Source: Drechmeria coniospora (taxonomy: Eukaryota; Ascomycota; Sordariomycetes; Hypocreales; Ophiocordycipitaceae). Taken from it: a DNA stretch of 64,000 nt. A program made the translations under genes and the position numbers. Shown in pieces: positions 45,563 through 57,361 of this stretch. How positions within the stretch are numbered: position 1 is the first letter of the stretch; the number at the start of each line of letters is the position of its first letter. The stretch spans positions 10,412,520-10,476,519 of the forward strand of contig NC_054389.1 in NCBI RefSeq assembly GCF_001625195.1, read 5' to 3'. The notes beneath the pieces are model-generated. The model saw only the letters and a list, made by a program, of their open reading frames with translations, was not told the DNA's origin and did no database searches.

Positions 45563-46792
45563 AATGCGAGCCAGTTAGTAGCTAGCCTTCAACGCGTGGG
45601 ACAGTTTGGCGGAAGCAGCGTCGGCCTTGCCCGCTTGGTGCGGCCGTCATGGGAGAAGCGAGCCCTTACCGATTCGATCCGACTCGGCGAGGTTCGACAC
45701 CAGAGGCAGACGGGACTGATGTGCATTTCGCCAGCAATCCTGGATGTACATGTATGTGGATGTAGGTGTCCATGTTGCCGAACCGGCATGGAAAACGAAA
45801 TCATGTTTCCGATGGCATTCGGGACTGGTTGGTACCACAGCAAGTCGGGATGGGCTTTCTGGCGTCGACGCCATCCTAAAGCGATGAGGATGAAGAAATA
45901 TCCAGACGCAAGGGGTGAATTGCTGGCACGAAAATCCTGGTACTTGTCCGTCTTTTCTTTGAAGCTTTGGATGCTTGGAGGCAAGTTGGAGACATGCTCC
46001 TAGGAGAACGGCAGCGGTCCACTTGATGTGGCTGACAAGGCGAAGGGGCCTATTATTTGTTGCAGCAACTGGGTGCAAGTTGCTATTAATTGTTTAGTAC
46101 TAGGTACTAATGTATATGTAAGTGCTCATGTACATGCAGAGAGAAGTACTGTCGACACCAGTAGTGATACCACGGAATTTCTGCACAGGTGCTGGTAGGG
46201 AAATGCCTACCTAGTACTTTGTTCTACTCCGTACTCCGTGGTGGTAGACGAATTTGATTGATGACTGCATTATTATTACTGTGTCCGTACAGAGTCATGA
46301 CAGGTAATTACGGAGTAGTTCTAGCAACGGAGTAATACAGGGGCGTTGGTTTCACGCCAGTATACAGTACCTACCTAGTACCTACTTGGTACCCACCTAG
46401 TAGTGAGCAAGTATTACTGTACATGTACTGTACTGTAGTGAAGAAGGAAGCAATAACCCCAGGTACTGACACGCCAAGACACGCTCAAGACAACCACAGT
46501 TAGGCACAGCAGGCACGGTATCTGCTGTAAGCACAAGTACTCTATCGCATATAGCACCTACCAAGTCCACATTGACTGTGGCGCCCACTTTTTGTGGCTG
46601 GTTTGGTGCAACATACTCCGTACGCTTATTTCCGATTGCTGTGTTTTCCCACGAGTTGCCACATCCGAACAGGGGTCTAAGCTTCCCAAGTTTCTGCTGT
46701 GCTGCGACACCTACATCGCCATCCCATCCCGCCAAAGGTTGGCGGACTTGACGTCTTGCCACGCACCAATCTCTGCTTCTCATACTCTCGTC
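45563..46792. other. Intergenic, kinase-like / CLPTM1
   Basis: 1.2 kb. A 135-codon frame at 45596-46003 has no family resemblance. TACTCCGTA/TACGGAGTA words occur near 46225, 46312 and 46614, and TACCTAGTACCTACTTGGTACC-like runs near 46370. Confidence 0.4.
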
Positions 46793-48949
46793 ATGTCATC
46801 CTCGGCCGCCGTCATGGGCCAGCCAGCCGATCAACCTCCGCCGCAGGCACAGCAAAGCAGGGGAGTATGTCGAAAGTTCACCTCCATGCGCTGGCAGGCC
46901 GTTCAAATTTTTGAGCTGACAACGGCCTCGGTAGGGCTTCAATATAAACAAAATCATCATCGGAGGTGCCATATACCTAGGCCTGAACTTTCTGCTGTCC
47001 TACATGATGCAAAAGGACCAGAAGGGCGTCGTCATCACGGACCCTGTTACGGGCAAGACGGCCACCGTCGCCGGAAACACGGGCAGCATCCCGCCGTACG
47101 AATTTCGCCCAAAGTCCCTTGACGAGGGCGCCAAGTATCGATCGATTCCGAAATTGATCGCACCCATCTGGCCGCAGGACAGCCACGTCGACATTGTCGT
47201 CACCCTCTCTTCCTCCTACTACCCGGCCCCCATCTCCGAGACGGCTGCCGAGTACGTCGTTGTGCAGGAGAAGAACTTCCACATGAGCAACAGCTCCGAC
47301 ACGCGCTCCATCGACACGACCTTCACCGTGCCCGAAGCCGTGCAGAAGAACGGAACGCTATGGGGCCACTTCTACATCGGTCTGACCGGCAGCAACCTGG
47401 ATCCGAAGGAGCCCGGCTTCGACCCCGGCAGGGCCTACCACTTTGCATATCCCATGTCGCAGCATCTCCCGAGGAAGCGAGCGGCCAAGACGAGGAACCT
47501 CCTCGAGGGCCGGTCCGCCGACGACGCCGACGAGACGGAGCAAGAGGTGCCGACGGGACCCATCATCACGAACCTCTACCACCCCAACGCGAGCTTCGCA
47601 TTCATCCCCGCCGTCGGCGTCAAGGATCTTGCCCAGATCCCGCCCGCCGTGCAGCAATTTCTGCGCCTCGAGGCGACCGGCGCCCGCGACGGATCCGGGG
47701 AAAACTCGTGGTATTGTGCGTAGCGCCGCCGTCCACCGCGTCGAGCCGAGCCAGGCTAACAATGGGCCGTCTAGATCCCCTGCTCTTCGTCAACACCTTT
47801 TGGCAGTTGACAAACCACATGATTCCCCTGAACGAGACGGTCAAGGAGCTGCCGCTGCACATCGACCTCAAGAACATGGCCTTCTGGCAGTTTCAAGTCC
47901 TCGCCACCATGGAGATGAACTCGAAGCAGAACGCGCGCGCCGCCGCCTTTGGCAACTCCATCCCCGGCGGCGGCGACGGCACCGAAATCGAAATGATCAA
48001 GGAGATCTTCATCGACACGAACCCCATACTGCTCGCCATCACGGCCATCGTCTCGATCGCCCACGTCATTCTCGAGACGCTCGCCTTCGGTTCCGACATT
48101 GCTCACTACCGCAAGAAGAAGGACAACGTCGGCATCTCGGTCCGATCGATCCTCGCCAACGTCTTCATGCAGGCCGTCATCTTTCTCTACCTGCTCGACA
48201 ACTCGCAAAACACGAGCTGGATGATCCTCGGCTCCCAGGTCGTCGGCATCGTCATCGAGCTTTGGAAGGTGACGACCGTCGTCGACGTTCGCTTCCGCCC
48301 CACTTCCCCCGGCTCCCTGCTGCCGTACTGGTTCGTCTTCGAGGACAAGCACAAGCTCACGGACACGGAGGAGAAGACGAAGGAGTACGACGAGATTGCC
48401 TTTCGCTACATGTACATGGCGGCCGTGCCTCTGCTGATGGCCTACGCCGTCTACTCGCTCGTCTACGAGACGCACAAGTCGTGGTACTCGTTCGCCATCA
48501 CGACCCTCGTCGGCTCCGTCTACGCCTACGGCTTCCTCATGATGCTTCCGTCCCTCTACATCAACTATCGGCTCAAGAGCGTGGCTCACATGCCGGCCAA
48601 GGCCATGATGTACAAGTTCCTCAACACCTTCATCGACGACCTGTTTGCCTTTACCATCAAGATGCCGTTCCTGCACCGGCTGGCGACGCTGCGCGACGAT
48701 GTCATCTTCTTCATCTACCTGTACCAGAAATGGGCCTACAAGACCGACTACACGCGGGTCAACGAGTTTGGCCAGGCCGGCGGCGAGGCTGACGAGGCGG
48801 TGTCGAAGAAGGGGGGGGACAAGGGCCAAGCAGACAATCTGGGCGAGGCCGAGGCCAAAAAGCTGGCCGGTGAGATTGTCAAGGAGGCCGAGGGCAAGGG
48901 CAAGGCGACGGGCACCGACGCCGGAAAGAAGGCGACAAGACGAAAATGA
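46793..48949 (+). CDS. CLPTM1-family multi-pass membrane protein
   Basis: CLPTM1-family proteins are ER/plasma-membrane multipass proteins with roles in receptor trafficking or lipid scrambling in animals; the fungal role is unclear. Three exons (46793-46864, 46935-47715 and 47775-48949) encode 675 residues; introns are 70 bases (GTATGT donor) and 59 bases (GTGCGT donor). Splicing restores G-F-N-I-N-K-I-I-I-G-G and W-Y-Y-P-L-L-F-V-N-T-F-W-Q-L. A first hydrophobic segment (about 28-45) precedes a large lumenal domain. Family blocks include D-I-V-V-T-L-S-S-S-Y-Y-P and L-P-Y-W-F-V-F-E. At least four hydrophobic segments follow in the second half, before a Lys/Glu-rich tail. Downstream long antisense frames are shadows. 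Confidence 0.92.
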
Positions 48950-50309
48950 TGAACGAGGCGAATGGTGCATCTGAACAAAGACAACAGCGGACCCTTTGAG
49001 AGGTGCGCAGGCTTGAGAATTTGCCGGCCGAGAATGCGAAGCTGAAGGAGGGAGCCAGCCTCAAGCGTCGGGCGGCTGCATGCATGTACAAGTACGATTA
49101 CGAGCAGGACGGCGACGCTTTGTCCTTGCACAAGTACAGTTGGCCGCTTGACCCACTCATCGATATAGGATTGATATGCAGCCATGAATGACCACAACCC
49201 GATACGAGACGAGAGTACTGTATAGTATACCTAGTGGATGCCAGAAGGTTAAGGGGACGGACAAGGGTTTTGCTGTTTGCTCTATAGTCCGTACTGCAAG
49301 TACAGTATTACTTGTACCTGCAGTACACCTTCGTAGAGCACCCGGCATGTACATGTACTTACTCGGCACAATTTTATCTACAACTACGCCTACTTATACG
49401 TGTATATGCTCCGAACAGAACGTGCCAGATACTCATGGTGAACGCGTAGGTGTGGTTGTAGTTGTAGTTGTAGTTGTAAGAGTTGTAAGTAAGCATGGGC
49501 ATGTAAGCATGTAAGTGTACAGTACGTAAGTACATGCAAGTACAACTACCCGTACTGCCACTTGCACTGCTGCCGCCTGCAAATACTCTGTACAACAATT
49601 AGTAGTGCTGTTGGCCTGTTACCCACCCACGTACCTGTACCAAAGAGTAGGTGTAGAGGTAATTACGGTATTACTTGTACTGTGAGTTTTGCACTAACCT
49701 ACGGCGTAATTGTAAAAAGTCCATCGTGCTTGTTGTGCTCCGTACGGAGTAATTACAGCACCTCACAATTGAAGTACTTGTATTACTCCGTACGGAGCAT
49801 ATGTACTGTACTCCGAAAGTAATGACAGTACAAACTTAGTACGTAGTAAGTAACCGTACGGTGTACTCTGTACTTGTACTATGGAGCAGAGTGGGGCAGG
49901 CGCCCCAACACCCCATGATTCATATATTACAGGCCCCTACGGAGTACGGAGTACGGGGTACAAGTACTTTACAGCACACCTATTTGGCGCACTTACAGCG
50001 TATGTACAAGTACGCGTAAGCACAGTGATACTTACAGCGTTGGCGGACGCACATGCATTTGTTCGAGCATGGAGACTCATTCTATTCTCTACTCCCTACT
50101 CCGTACACGCACAGTATTACTTATTACATGCAACCGTTGCATCCTCCGTCTCACCACCAACATCCATCCATTGGTCTTGGCTCTTGCATGCGCACCCGAG
50201 GGGTGCCATCCGCAGATCCGCCTCATCTTGCCGACCTCGCTGTTCGTCCACCGCCTCCGTATAATACTGGCCAGACAAACCAACTCGTTCACCTCGCCCC
50301 GTTGCCCAA
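48950..50309. other. Intergenic, rich in recurrent words
   Basis: 1.4 kb with the densest group of recurrent words in the window: CTCCGTACGGAGTAATT (49738), TTACTCCGTACGGAGC (49785), CTACGGAGTACGGAGTACGG (49938) and TACTCCGTA (50096). A (TTGTAG)n microsatellite lies at about 49452-49475. No gene is supported. Confidence 0.5.
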
Positions 50310-51458
50310 ATGACCAGCAGCTTCGACTCCGTCGGCACGTTGCTCGCCGAGATTGCGAACCTCCTCAACGACAGCCTGCGCATCTTCCAGCTCTCAGACA
50401 AGCGTCATTGGGGTGCCGATGAGCACGAGCAGCTGCACGCGCTCGAGGAGACGCTCGACGAGGCCAAGAGGGACTTTCAGGCGCTGTCGCCGCTCGTCCA
50501 TGGCCAATCCTATTACGAGCTCGACCGACAACGTACGTACGGACAGTACACCTTCCCCGCTGCATCCTTTCCGGGCCCTGACGGACCACCGTCGCATCAA
50601 AAGGCCATGACGTTCTTTCGTTGCTGACCTGGGCTCCAAGACGAATCCGTCGAGGAGCTGCGTCGACTGCGCTCAAGATTCAGCGCGCTCATCCAGAACC
50701 TCAAAGACTGGAGTCGATCCGGCGGACCGACAAACCCGACATGGGTGCGAGACACGCAAAGGCTGCGCAAGGACTTGCACCGTGCCCAGTGCCGAGCGGC
50801 GAGACGCATCTTCGCGTCCGACAAGGAGTCGTCCCGACGCTGCCTCGGCGGCTTTCTCGTCCAGCGGGTGCTGCAAAGGCTACACCGGAACGGTGCCGTG
50901 GCCGACGGTGGCGGTGCCGGGATGAGGGACGTGGGAGAGGCCCAGAGACAATTGGCAGAAGTGCGTGCCTGCTCCGAGATCGGTGGCTTCGAGCGCTTCG
51001 GTGAGGATGACATTGCCTTCATTTGCGACTTTTGCGACGGCCATCTCGTATGGGAGGACCTGGAGAGGATCCCGACATCGCGTTACGGCAGCGACGAACC
51101 GGGCAGCTCCTCGACACCACCGCTGCTGTCAACGACGGCCACGGCGGCCGCCAACGTCCGCTGGCAGGCCACCGGGACGAGCATGTCTACGGCTCAACCG
51201 AAGCTGGTGGTGTTTGCCCCCGTCGCAATTGCGAATCATGCTGCGCCCGCACCCAGCGACTGGCAGGCGTCGATAACATGTCCCTTCTGCGAAGAAGTGG
51301 CCCAGCAGCCGCAAGAGGAGGACGACGACGAGGATGCCTACAAGCCGGAGGGGGAGTTTGACGATATGGCAACCTTTCAGGACCATCTTGAGTGGCAGCA
51401 TCCCGCGGCGGCGTTGCCCACGCCGGACTCGTCCACCCAGCACTGTCGCATCATGTGA
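50310..51458 (+). CDS. Unknown protein with Cys pairs and C-terminal CaaX box
   Basis: Two exons (50310-50532 and 50641-51458), joined over a 108-base intron with GTACGT donor and CCAAG acceptor, give 346 residues. Residues 1-150 are mostly helical in appearance, with heptad-like Leu spacing. The C-terminal part has I-C-D-F-C (about 203), C-P-F-C (about 288) and a later H-L-E-W-Q-H (about 324). Together the latter two resemble a Cys2His2 finger with a long acidic insert (E-E-D-D-D-E-D). The chain ends C-R-I-M, which fits a CaaX prenylation signal, Met favouring farnesyl transfer. I do not recognise the family; fungal orthologues probably exist given the splice-consistent frame. Prenylation would place it on a membrane, which is inference. 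Confidence 0.75.
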
Positions 51459-51784
51459 CACGGCGCCTCTCCGGGCGCCCAACATGAATCTTTGGACCAA
51501 ATCGAGCCACCGTTGTGCCTTGGCGGAGCCCCAAGGACGACGGCGGCCCCCAACGCCAACCTGTCGCCATGCTACCCTGCGATGAGCACATGCTGGCGCA
51601 AAGCTGCTGTGTATAATTTACGAACTGGATGACGGACGACCTGGACGAGATGACGACTAGAAATGCTTCGTTTGGTAACACATAATGTACATGGAACACG
51701 GCCGCTACAACATACATCTGCCATAGATTGCCGGCGTCCTGGCGCGCGTGCGAGGCACTGCCCTGTCTCGAATGCCGACTGCCG
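51459..51784. other. Convergent 3' spacer, CaaX protein / sec22
   Basis: A 326-base spacer containing the two 3' ends; nothing further is visible. Confidence 0.35.
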
Positions 51785-52503
51785 TTAGAAGAAGCGAATG
51801 TAGATGAAGAGCAGGACAAAGAAGCCCAGCCCCGCGAGCGGCCCGTACTGCTTCAGAAGCAGCTCCCAGTTGATTCGGACGGCGGACCGTCGGTACTTTT
51901 TGCTGTCGTCGCGGAGCCTGCTGCTGATTTCGCCCATGCGCTCGAGGCTGTCGCCGCGGTAGAGGAGGTCCTCGATGTTCTTGGTCATGACCTTTGTGAC
52001 ATCGCGCAGCTCATCGTTGAGCTTGTCGAGGTTCTGCGTGGCGCGAGCGTCGGCGTACGTCGTGCGCGTCTTGGCGATGAAATTGTCAAAGTCCATGAAG
52101 GCGTAGGGCCGGAGGGTGGGGTTTTGAAGCTGAGCGGGCGGGTGGGTGGTGGTGAACTCGCGGGCGAGGTCGGCGAGGTAGGTGAATGCGAGCTTGCGCG
52201 GGTAGGCGCGGTCGCAGAAGCAGAGGAAGACGACGTCGGAGTCGATGAGATAGTGGATGGTGTAGGAGCCCGACTCGATGGATGCCTGGGACTCGGCGTT
52301 TCGGGTGAGCTTACGGAGAACTTGGCGGATCTGCTGCTTGACTTCCTTGAGGGACGAGGCTTCGGACTGCGAACCGTCAGCAGCATGTTCCCTGCCGTGG
52401 GAGCTTTCGGTGGAAGCTTCGGGGTGTCAAGAACCTGTTCGTCGTCGACCGAGGCGCAGAGCATGAGGCCGTCCAGCCGGGATATTTGCGTCGACAGAAT
52501 CAT
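51785..52503 (-). CDS. sec22: ER-Golgi R-SNARE Sec22
   Basis: Sec22 is the longin-type R-SNARE for fusion in ER-Golgi transport in both directions. Two exons (52503-52435 and 52366-51785) give 216 residues. The 68-base intron has an unusual GTTCTT donor, but a CTGAC branch-like site and GCAG acceptor; splicing is obligatory because its length is not a multiple of three. The longin domain starts I-S-R-L-D-G-L-M-L-C-A-S-V and continues to about residue 120. The SNARE motif (about 130-190) includes D-V-T-K-V-M-T-K-N-I-E-D-L-L-Y-R-G, with the central Arg typical of R-SNAREs. A C-terminal membrane anchor ends R-F-F. Sec16 in the same window acts earlier in the same pathway, but they are 38 kb apart and not coregulated as far as sequence shows. 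Confidence 0.94.
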
Positions 52504-53337
52504 CTTGGGCTGCCGCTGGGGGGGTTGTCGAAGGAAAACGGAACGGAGGAGTCGTCGTCGTCGTCGTCGTCGTCGTCGCTCGAGCGTGTGGGTGTCGTCG
52601 CAGTCTGGTCCGATCCGAGCACTACGTGTCAAGAAGGATTTGGACGGGGTGCTGGTTGCAGAGGCAGCTAGCGAGCTTGCTTGCCGTTCGGCGGGCACGG
52701 CCACTGATGGTGATGGTCACGCAATCCAAACGTGTGCCGTCGGTAGTGGATTGCTGCCGCAGGTAGGGGTAACAGCCAAGTTGTCTGGGGGGGGGGTTGT
52801 GCCGACGTCGTGGGAATGAGCTGGGCGAGTTATCTACAACGGCCAGAAATGGTGGGATTGGAGATTGACGGCTGAGCGAGCCATGCCGTTGGTGCTTTCG
52901 GGCGCCCTGTAATTGGGTGCGAGCAAACTGTAATCCGTACTGTACGGTACGCCTACTAGGCCGGTAAGTCGTGGCGCTCCCTCCCCACTGAGAAGAAACG
53001 TTATCAGTTGCGACGTTGTTGGTTGGTGTGGCGCAAAGCACGTCAAATATGCTCCGTTGGCTGAATAGCTACCGCGCCTCGTCGTTCCCGGATTCCGTCC
53101 GTCGCGTTTTACATCAGCGGTGTTCGTCGCAGTACGGAGTAATACTCGGAACGGAAATTTGGTATTAGTTAATTACTGCAGTGGTTGTTACAGAGCACAC
53201 GCCGCCTACAATGTACCGTCAGGCTACGCCACCCTGGCCGTACCTGGGCGTGCCGCACGTTCACACCCTTTTACAGGCACACAAAGGCTTTCGTCGCGGG
53301 ACTGATGCAGTTTGTTTGGCCGCATCTTGCACCGTGC
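52504..53337. other. Spacer between sec22 5' end and elp5 3' end
   Basis: 834 bases. A TCGTCG run (52545-52580) and a G-run (52786-52796) lie upstream of sec22. TACGGAGTA is found near 53134. No gene is supported. Confidence 0.4.
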
Positions 53338-54540
53338 CTATATCTCGTCTTCCTCGTCATCAAAGTCGTCCATGTCCTCGCGCCCCATCTCGTACAGGAT
53401 GCGGCCGCCCTCGCCGCCGCCGATGTCGGTCTGGGCGTCGAAATAGGGCAGCACGATGCCCTCCCTGTCCTTGCGCTGCTTCTCGGTGAGGCCCAGGTCA
53501 AAGGTGCTCTCCGGCTCCTCCTCGGCCACGCCGTCGCCCCCGACCGGCTGGCCGAAGGCGGGGTGGTCCGACAGCAGAGAGAGCTTGCCCGGTGTCGACG
53601 CTTTGGACGGCGTGATGATGAACTTTTCCGAGACGGCCCTGCCGCTGCGTCTTCGGGACTCCAGCTCGACAACGACGCCGGCCCCGTTGCCATCTCCCTC
53701 GAGGAACTTGGTGCGCAGGCCGATGATGGCGCCCTCGCGATCCTCCTTGAGCCCCCACTCGGGCTCCTGCTGTGCTCGATCGCGCGCCTGCTTCCGTAGG
53801 ACTTCCTGCTGCAGACTGGACACCCGCACGATGGCGGTGGCGAGGTGGCAGATGACGGTGAACGGGTGGGGCTCGTATTCGCTGACCGTCTTGGGCAGCA
53901 TGACGGGCACGTCGGTGTGGTAGACTGACACGGTCGACACGGCCGGCGTGATGATGCTCGGAAGAAAGGTGGTCATGGACCAAGGGTCCCCCGAGGCGAG
54001 GTTGTTGATCGAGTCGATGATGACGACAGCTCCTGAGACGGCGGGGGTGCCTTGGTGTGAGCCAACAACTAGCACGACGGACCTGGGCATGCAAGAAGTG
54101 CGGGAACGCTACTGTACTCACTCCGTGCCGGCCTCCCTTGATTCCGTGCCGGATCCGAGGCCGGGTAGTGGGTGAGGAGCTCGCCCTTTACCGCCGCCAG
54201 ATCCCTCCCGGCAGCCTTGACGAAGACGTCGACGTTGGGAGGCCGCCTGAGCGTCGTAAAGGACAGGAAGATGACGACGGTTTTTGAAATCTGCGCGCCG
54301 CTCGGTAAGCCTCTGCTCTGGTCTCGGCGACGACAATGGCCATGAGGACGGGAGGCTGGGATGGGGGGGGGGCACCTTTGCGCGGGCAATGAATTCGGAA
54401 ATGACTGGCTGGGCCGGCTGCTCGAGGCTATCTAGCACCAAGGTCAAGGGACTGCTGCCGTCACGGAGGTTGAGGAGCTTCTGCAACAGCAGCAGGCTGT
54501 GAGAACGCGCGTGAACGCTGGACTGGGGTGCTGACGCCAT
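53338..54540 (-). CDS. elp5: Elongator complex subunit Elp5
   Basis: Elp5 forms the RecA-like Elp4-Elp5-Elp6 ring of Elongator, which modifies wobble uridines of cytosolic tRNAs. Three exons (54540-54376, 54290-54122 and 54032-53338), joined over 85- and 89-base introns, give 342 residues. Exon 1 carries the Walker-A-poor RecA-like start (L-L-L-L-Q-K-L-L-N-L-R, then L-T-L-V-L-D-S-L). The join to exon 3 restores A-V-V-I-I-D-S-I-N-N-L, and the third exon ends in the acidic D-F-D-D-E-E-D-E-I tail typical of Elp5. A conserved G-L-T-E-K-Q-R-K-D-R-E segment with L-P-Y-F-D-A-Q precedes the tail. As in other Elp5 proteins the ATPase P-loop is lacking. Intron 1 starts with an odd GTGCCCCCCCCCC donor. 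Confidence 0.88.
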
Positions 54541-55780
54541 GGCCGCCGACTCTGTGCGTTTCCCGGTCGACACCGGACGCGAGGCCGGGGCTATGACCGC
54601 TGCGTTGGAAGACTCTCTACAAGCCTGATGCTCGGAAGCTCCCAGGTTGCGCACGCTTCGTGATGCTCATTCAAGGCGAGGTGGACGAGCAGTGCCGGCA
54701 ACGGCGTTGGGCAAAGGCTGATGAATTCTTGTCTTGCGGGAGGCAGAAAATGCCCCACAGCTGGTGACGTCGTCGGCGCATGTACTCGGTACGAAACGTC
54801 GAGCAGCAAGAGAAACATGGTGAGAAATGGTGAGCAGTCATGAACAATCATGAGCAACGATGAACAGCCTGGGAATAGAATTACGACATGCTTCCATACG
54901 CTCATGTCTGATCGTTACAAATCCAGGTTGATTCTGCGTGTGGGTGCAATGCACTGCTTCGTCTCCAATCTTCCGCCGTGGATCATTGGCAACTTGGTTG
55001 GCATACAGTGCTGTGTACTTGCTACAATGCTGTGTACTACAGTGATGTGTACTACAGTGCTGTGTACCACAGTGATGTGTCCTACAGTGCTGTGTACTAC
55101 AGTGCTGTGTCCTACAGTGCTGTGTCCTACAGTGCTGCGTACTAGGTACAGTAACTCCAGGAGTACAGTGGATAATACAAAGGCATTCATTGAAGTGCAC
55201 GTACTTTAGTACTTACGGAGAACTGTGTGTATTACAGTTACACCCCCACTGTAGGTAATGTAGCTCCAAGCAGTTCATGTAGTGTGTCGTCCGACCTCAA
55301 ATACAGTGCATGCGGTAATAATTATTGAGTTTTTGTGTTATACTACTCCCTACTACCTAGTACTACTAGGTAGTACGAATGTGTGCTCCGTAAGTACCGT
55401 AATTACAGCAAGGACGGAATTTGTGCTACAAGGACGTAGTACGTAAGTACTGTACATCGTCGGAAGTGAGTGTCAATGCAAGTGCGTCTGAACAAGACAC
55501 TCCACAGCTGGACAGGGCACTTTCAGCGGTGCTAGCGCTGCACTGCCCCCTTCACTTGAATTTTTGAGGCCATGACACCTACTACGCAGCACTAGTAATC
55601 ACCAAGTACTAACATAACTGCTAGCAATTCCTAGCGCACACAGCGAACAGGGCACACCGAAGCGGGAAACGAACAGTTCCGCATGTCAATCGTCTTTGTG
55701 TTCTCGGCTTCACGCAGAGTCGAGGTGGAGTGTATCGCAGAGTAGTCGTCGGCAACCGTGCCCGATACCAGCCGAAGAGG
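54541..55780. other. Intergenic with minisatellite
   Basis: 1.2 kb. The minisatellite at 55005-55143 is the main feature. TACTACCTAGTACTACTAGGTAGTA near 55350 is an imperfect palindrome. Minor GATGAGCAA/GAGCAGTCATGAA-like repeats lie at 54815-54870. No gene is supported. Confidence 0.45.
55005..55143. repeat. 15-bp minisatellite
   Basis: About nine head-to-tail copies of a TGCTGTGTACTACAG-like unit, with GATGTG, TACCAC and TCCTAC variants. It is non-coding; the two ORFs crossing it on opposite strands are products of the period, which is a multiple of three. Confidence 0.85.
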
Positions 55781-56315
55781 TCAGCTTCGTCTTGCCTTCA
55801 GATCGACAGGCAGACGCACGTTCCACTCCTTCTCAAATGTCGCGTCGAGGTGATGGTCGAAGCTGCCTCTCTTGCGACGGACATGGGCCTTCCATGCATC
55901 CTCGAGCCATGCGTCGTCGTGGCGGCCGTCGGAGATGTTGGCGGCGAAGTCGGCGCAACCCTTCCGAAAGCTGTCATCGCTGAGGAGGGAGTCAAAGTTG
56001 GGGCGCCGGCGACCATCGGCTTCGATTATGTGCTTGCCGTCAGGGAAAAGGGCGAGCATCTCGGCTTGTTCTTCGCTGCTGAGCGAGTCCCACGCCATAG
56101 GGTGAGATAGAATCGCCTGTTGGCAGGGCCATGGCACCGTTTGTCGCCTTTTAAGTCCCTGTCCTGCCACGGGCTTTGCCGGAGGGAAGGGGAAGCGCAG
56201 GGGAACTCACTCGGAGGTCGGCAACGGCGAGGGGAGACTTTGGGCATGTGAGAAGAGCCGAGACGGCGTCCTTCTTTTTCGATTTTTTCGTCTTCGCCGT
56301 CGCTCGCGGGGCCAT
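55781..56315 (-). CDS. ASX-homology (ASXH/DEUBAD) domain protein
   Basis: Two exons (56315-56211 and 56116-55781), joined over a 94-base intron with GTGAGT donor and CAACAG acceptor, give 146 residues. A basic Lys-rich start (residues 8-16) may be a nuclear signal. The domain fills the rest: L-L-T-C-P-K-S-P-L, then W-D-S-L-S-S-E-E-Q-A-E-M-L, L-F-P-D-G, S-F-R-K-G-C-A-D-F and F-E-K-E-W. In animals this domain of ASXL/Asx binds and activates the deubiquitinase BAP1 on chromatin; the fungal partner is not known to me. Fungal ASXH proteins I recall are longer, so an additional 3' exon past the TGA at 55781 is possible, but none is evident. Confidence 0.8.
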
Positions 56316-57361
56316 GTCGACTGCTGTGCAGCAGTCCACGCCACGGGCGGTTGTACGGTTGCAAAGTCGTCGTGCTGTTTCGAGTTGGCGCCTTGATTAC
56401 CATGGCCAGTCGCGTGCAAATAAATCTTACAACGGGGAGCCGACCGACATTCACAGCTGTTGCCTCGCGGTGCTTGGATGCAGAGCCTCGCGATCGCCGC
56501 AAACGATGGGCGAAATGGAACAAAGTTGATGGGAGAGACGAGTGTCGGTGAGTTGAGAACGGGCTGGGCTGTAATTATTTAGTCAAGGTCACGGTTGATG
56601 ACGCGAGTACTGTACATCGTGACAGGTACCGACTGCAAGTCTTCATGGCCAACCTCCACCCGTACACAATCAACGACGAACCAACCTGGATGAACCACCA
56701 AACGCCCGACAGCCTGCTAGCTGATGACCATGATGGCGAGGGACCCTACATGCGTGCTGATAGATGCGGCAGGCCATGGCGTAACGCCGATTCCGCACCA
56801 TGCAAGTACGGCACAGGCGAAGCTGCGCGCTCGTCGATTCCATCAAATCGATTCTGTTGAACCAGCGCTCCTTGGCGCCCATCAGTTCACCCGTCGTACG
56901 CAGCCAGGGTGCAAAGTATGCATCAAAGGGGCTCCATGGTCCGTCCGCACATGCAGAGCATCCCAGGGGTTCTGTACGAAGCAAGACCGGTTTTGTCGGT
57001 AAATATACAGCATTCGATGCAGGTGCTGGACATCTTGTCCAAGTCCGTGCGTGACACGGATGGCACGCTCTTATTGTATCCCGTCTCGTGAACCGGGGCA
57101 TCAAAACCGAGCATGCCGTTGCGGTCTGTACCGGGAGTTACACCGTCGGGCTACGTTCGGCATGGCTCGTGGCATCATGCATATCAGCGAACGCAACAGC
57201 GTAAGCGCTCCTTACCTGCGTCATCATCGATGACACCACACCCCTGTTGTGCCCCCTCCTTGTGTTGTGCCCCCTCTCCCGTTGTGCCCCTCTGCTCCGT
57301 CCATCCCCGCGCCGGACATCGCGACGCAAGAGCAGGCGCCCAGTCGGGGGACGAAGACAGC
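56316..57361. promoter_or_regulatory. Divergent promoter region, ASXH protein / MFS transporter
   Basis: 1.0 kb between divergent starts. An in-frame open stretch extends the transporter frame upstream to 57113 but is not family-like (Ser/Pro/Cys-rich, including a CCCCTC repeat near 57245-57290). No other gene is visible. Confidence 0.4.

Noticed and set aside
45596..46003. 135-codon plus-strand ORF after the kinase-like gene
   Set aside because: Unusual composition (Cys, Trp and Met-rich), no family features; probably chance.
47771..48970. 399-codon minus-strand ORF
   Set aside because: Antisense shadow of the CLPTM1-family gene.
55005..55143. CRISPR-like array
   Set aside because: Units are directly head to tail without unique spacers and the genome is fungal; this is a minisatellite.
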